From: Zerene cesonia
Taxonomy: Eukaryota > Arthropoda > Insecta > Lepidoptera > Pieridae
Length of the DNA stretch: 64,000 nt
Direction: 5' to 3'
Assembly: GCF_012273895.1 (NCBI RefSeq)
Contig: NW_024045132.1
Coordinates: 2,294,001 to 2,358,000 of the forward strand
Part shown: piece after piece, positions 62,578-64,000 of the stretch
Layout of the letters: every line of letters starts with the position of its first letter
How positions within the stretch are numbered: position 1 is the stretch's first letter
Position numbers and translations under genes: made by a program
Notes under the pieces: model-generated
Told to the model about the DNA's origin: nothing
Seen by the model: the letters and a program-made list of their open reading frames with translations, nothing else
Database searches by the model: none

Positions 62578-63763
62578 ATGACGTCTCAAAGCAGAATTGT
62601 ATTTACTAAATTGTTGCTGTGTTGCTTGGTGTCTGTAGCTTGTGCGCGATCATGGGCGAATCATCACGACACTACGACGTCCACTACGCACACCACTCCA
62701 ACGACCAGTCAAGCGCCGAAAAATTTTCATAATGACCCTCTTATCGTCGAAACCAAGAGTGGTCTCGTTAAGGGTTATGCAAAGACTGTGATGGGTAGCG
62801 AAGTACATATATTTACAGGAATTCCCTTCGCCAAACCCCCATTAGGACCGTTGAGATTCAGAAAACCTGTACCGATCGAACCGTGGCACGGTGTCCTTGA
62901 AGCTACGGCTATGCCGAACAGCTGCTATCAGGAGAGATACGAATACTTTCCCGGCTTTGAAGGCGAAGAAATGTGGAATCCAAACACTAATATCTCTGAA
63001 GACTGTCTATACTTGAATATCTGGGTGCCTCAACATTTGCGTGTGAGACATCATCAGGACAAACCCCTCGCTGAGAGACCTAAAGTGCCAATTTTAGTCT
63101 GGATCTACGGTGGAGGGTACATGAGCGGAACGGCTACACTTGACCTCTATAAAGCGGACATAATGGCGGCTTCTAGTGATGTGATTGTTGCATCTATGCA
63201 GTACAGAGTTGGCGCTTTTGGATTTTTATATTTAAACAAATATTTTTCACCTGGAAGTGAAGAAGCGCCGGGAAATATGGGTCTCTGGGATCAACAATTG
63301 GCAATCCGCTGGATAAAAGACAACGCACGTGCATTTGGTGGTGATCCTGAATTGATAACGCTCTTTGGTGAATCAGCGGGAGGTGGTAGTGTTAGTTTAC
63401 ATATGTTGTCACCTGAAATGAAAGGTTTATTTAAAAGGGGAATACTTCAGTCAGGAACTCTGAATGCACCGTGGAGTTGGATGACTGGTGAAAGAGCGCA
63501 GGAAATTGGAAAAGTTCTAGTCGATGATTGCAACTGTAATAGCAGTCTTTTAGGTGTAGATCCGAGTCTCGTCATGGATTGCATGCGCGGCGTAGACGCA
63601 AAAACTATATCCGTTCAACAGTGGAATTCCTACACCGGAATATTAGGCTTTCCATCTGCACCTACCGTTGATGGTGTATTTTTGCCCAAAGATCCTGAAA
63701 CAATGATGAAAGAAGGCAGTTTCCACAACACAGAAGTATTACTGGGAAGCAACCAGGACGAAG
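62578..63763 (+). CDS. Ace: acetylcholinesterase, first coding exon (partial gene)
   Basis: Hydrolyses acetylcholine at cholinergic synapses; secreted and usually GPI-anchored. The exon encodes 395 codons plus one base. Signal peptide about residues 1-24 (KLLLCCLVSVACA), then a Thr-rich spacer (31-44) and the alpha/beta-hydrolase domain. Key residues: choline-site Trp133 in EMWNPN, Cys116/Cys143 disulfide pair, oxyanion hole GGG 178-180, nucleophile Ser266 in GESAGGG, triad Glu395 in DEG. 'DAKTISVQQWNSY' and 'QERYEYFPGF' match Drosophila Ace rather than the paralogous insect ace-1, so this is the ace-2 type in lepidopteran naming. The donor GTAAAG at 63764 leaves phase 1, splitting the Gly codon after Glu395; codons beyond 63763 are intron. 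The catalytic His and C-terminus lie outside the window. The ATG is supported by the signal peptide that follows. Confidence 0.95.
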
Positions 63764-64000
63764 GTAAAGAATGTTATTTCTCTCATTTAACTTTTTAATT
63801 ATTCCCTTATCACCTTATTATTTATCTTCGCACATTTAAACTAACCACTTATTAGCTTCTGAGTACTGTTAATGTAATATTGCGGTAAGTGATATTGTTT
63901 TATCAAGGATTATTTACAATATTATTTTACACACGCCATCTGAAGAGCACATCGTTATATGTTATTAGATGCTGTTTATACGTTGCTTGTTTATATAAAT
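63764..64000 (+). other. Ace: Ace intron, continues past the window
   Basis: Begins with the donor GTAAAG. AT-rich, no exon visible before the window ends. Confidence 0.8.

Noticed and set aside
63764..63798. Last 11 codons of the Ace ORF (KECYFSHLTF and neighbours)
   Set aside because: They lie after the donor GTAAAG and replace the conserved continuation of the DEG motif, so they are intron read-through.
1..64000. CRISPR arrays, operons, bacterial-type regulatory sites
   Set aside because: The sequence is clearly eukaryotic (introns, SINEs, BTB and Ace genes); no regularly spaced repeats were seen.

Overview
The window looks like AT-rich nuclear DNA from a moth or butterfly (Lepidoptera). 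Genes have small GC-richer exons with GT..AG introns, and the spaces between are filled with interspersed repeat types I recognise as lepidopteran: a tRNA-headed SINE ending in a TGATGA run, a family ending in 'tttataatattagtagga', and a poly-A retroposon carrying 'cgcctgatggtaa'. Two protein-coding genes can be supported, both on the + strand.

Gene 1 (about 12.7-35.8 kb) encodes a BTB/POZ C2H2 zinc-finger transcription factor of the insect Tramtrack/Broad/Lola-like group. The shared 5' part is exon 1 (14543-14683), exon 2 (16584-16775), exon 3 (17330-17927, a long Arg/Asp/Glu mixed-charge region), exon 4 (18937-19127) and exon 5 (19953-20042). Two alternative 3' ends carry different DNA-binding modules: exons 6 and 7 with four fingers (21063-21724), and one large terminal exon with six fingers (34456-35619). 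Predicted isoforms are about 597 and 791 residues.

The assembly across gene 1 is probably wrong. Exons 2-7 and their introns appear twice, 16167-22530 and 23533-29772, separated by exactly 1000 Ns. Every coding difference I find between the copies is synonymous, and the non-coding differences are SNPs and short indels. The second copy begins 42 bases beyond a long inverted repeat (15317-16125). The simplest reading is two allelic contigs with overlapping ends, joined by a fixed-size gap.

Gene 2 is at the right edge: the first coding exon (62578-63763) of an acetylcholinesterase orthologous to Drosophila Ace. It includes the signal peptide, oxyanion hole, catalytic serine and triad glutamate. 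The remaining exons, including the catalytic histidine, lie outside the window. A 5' UTR exon segment with an upstream ORF precedes it, and a GC-rich island at about 57.35-57.52 kb ending in a good splice donor may be an upstream untranslated exon.

The rest (1-12.7 kb, 29.8-34.4 kb, 35.9-57.3 kb, 57.6-62.4 kb) holds no ORF that I can support as a gene. These are intergenic or intronic stretches with scattered, mostly decayed retroposon fragments, several of which can be grouped into families. I found no tRNA, rRNA or CRISPR locus.
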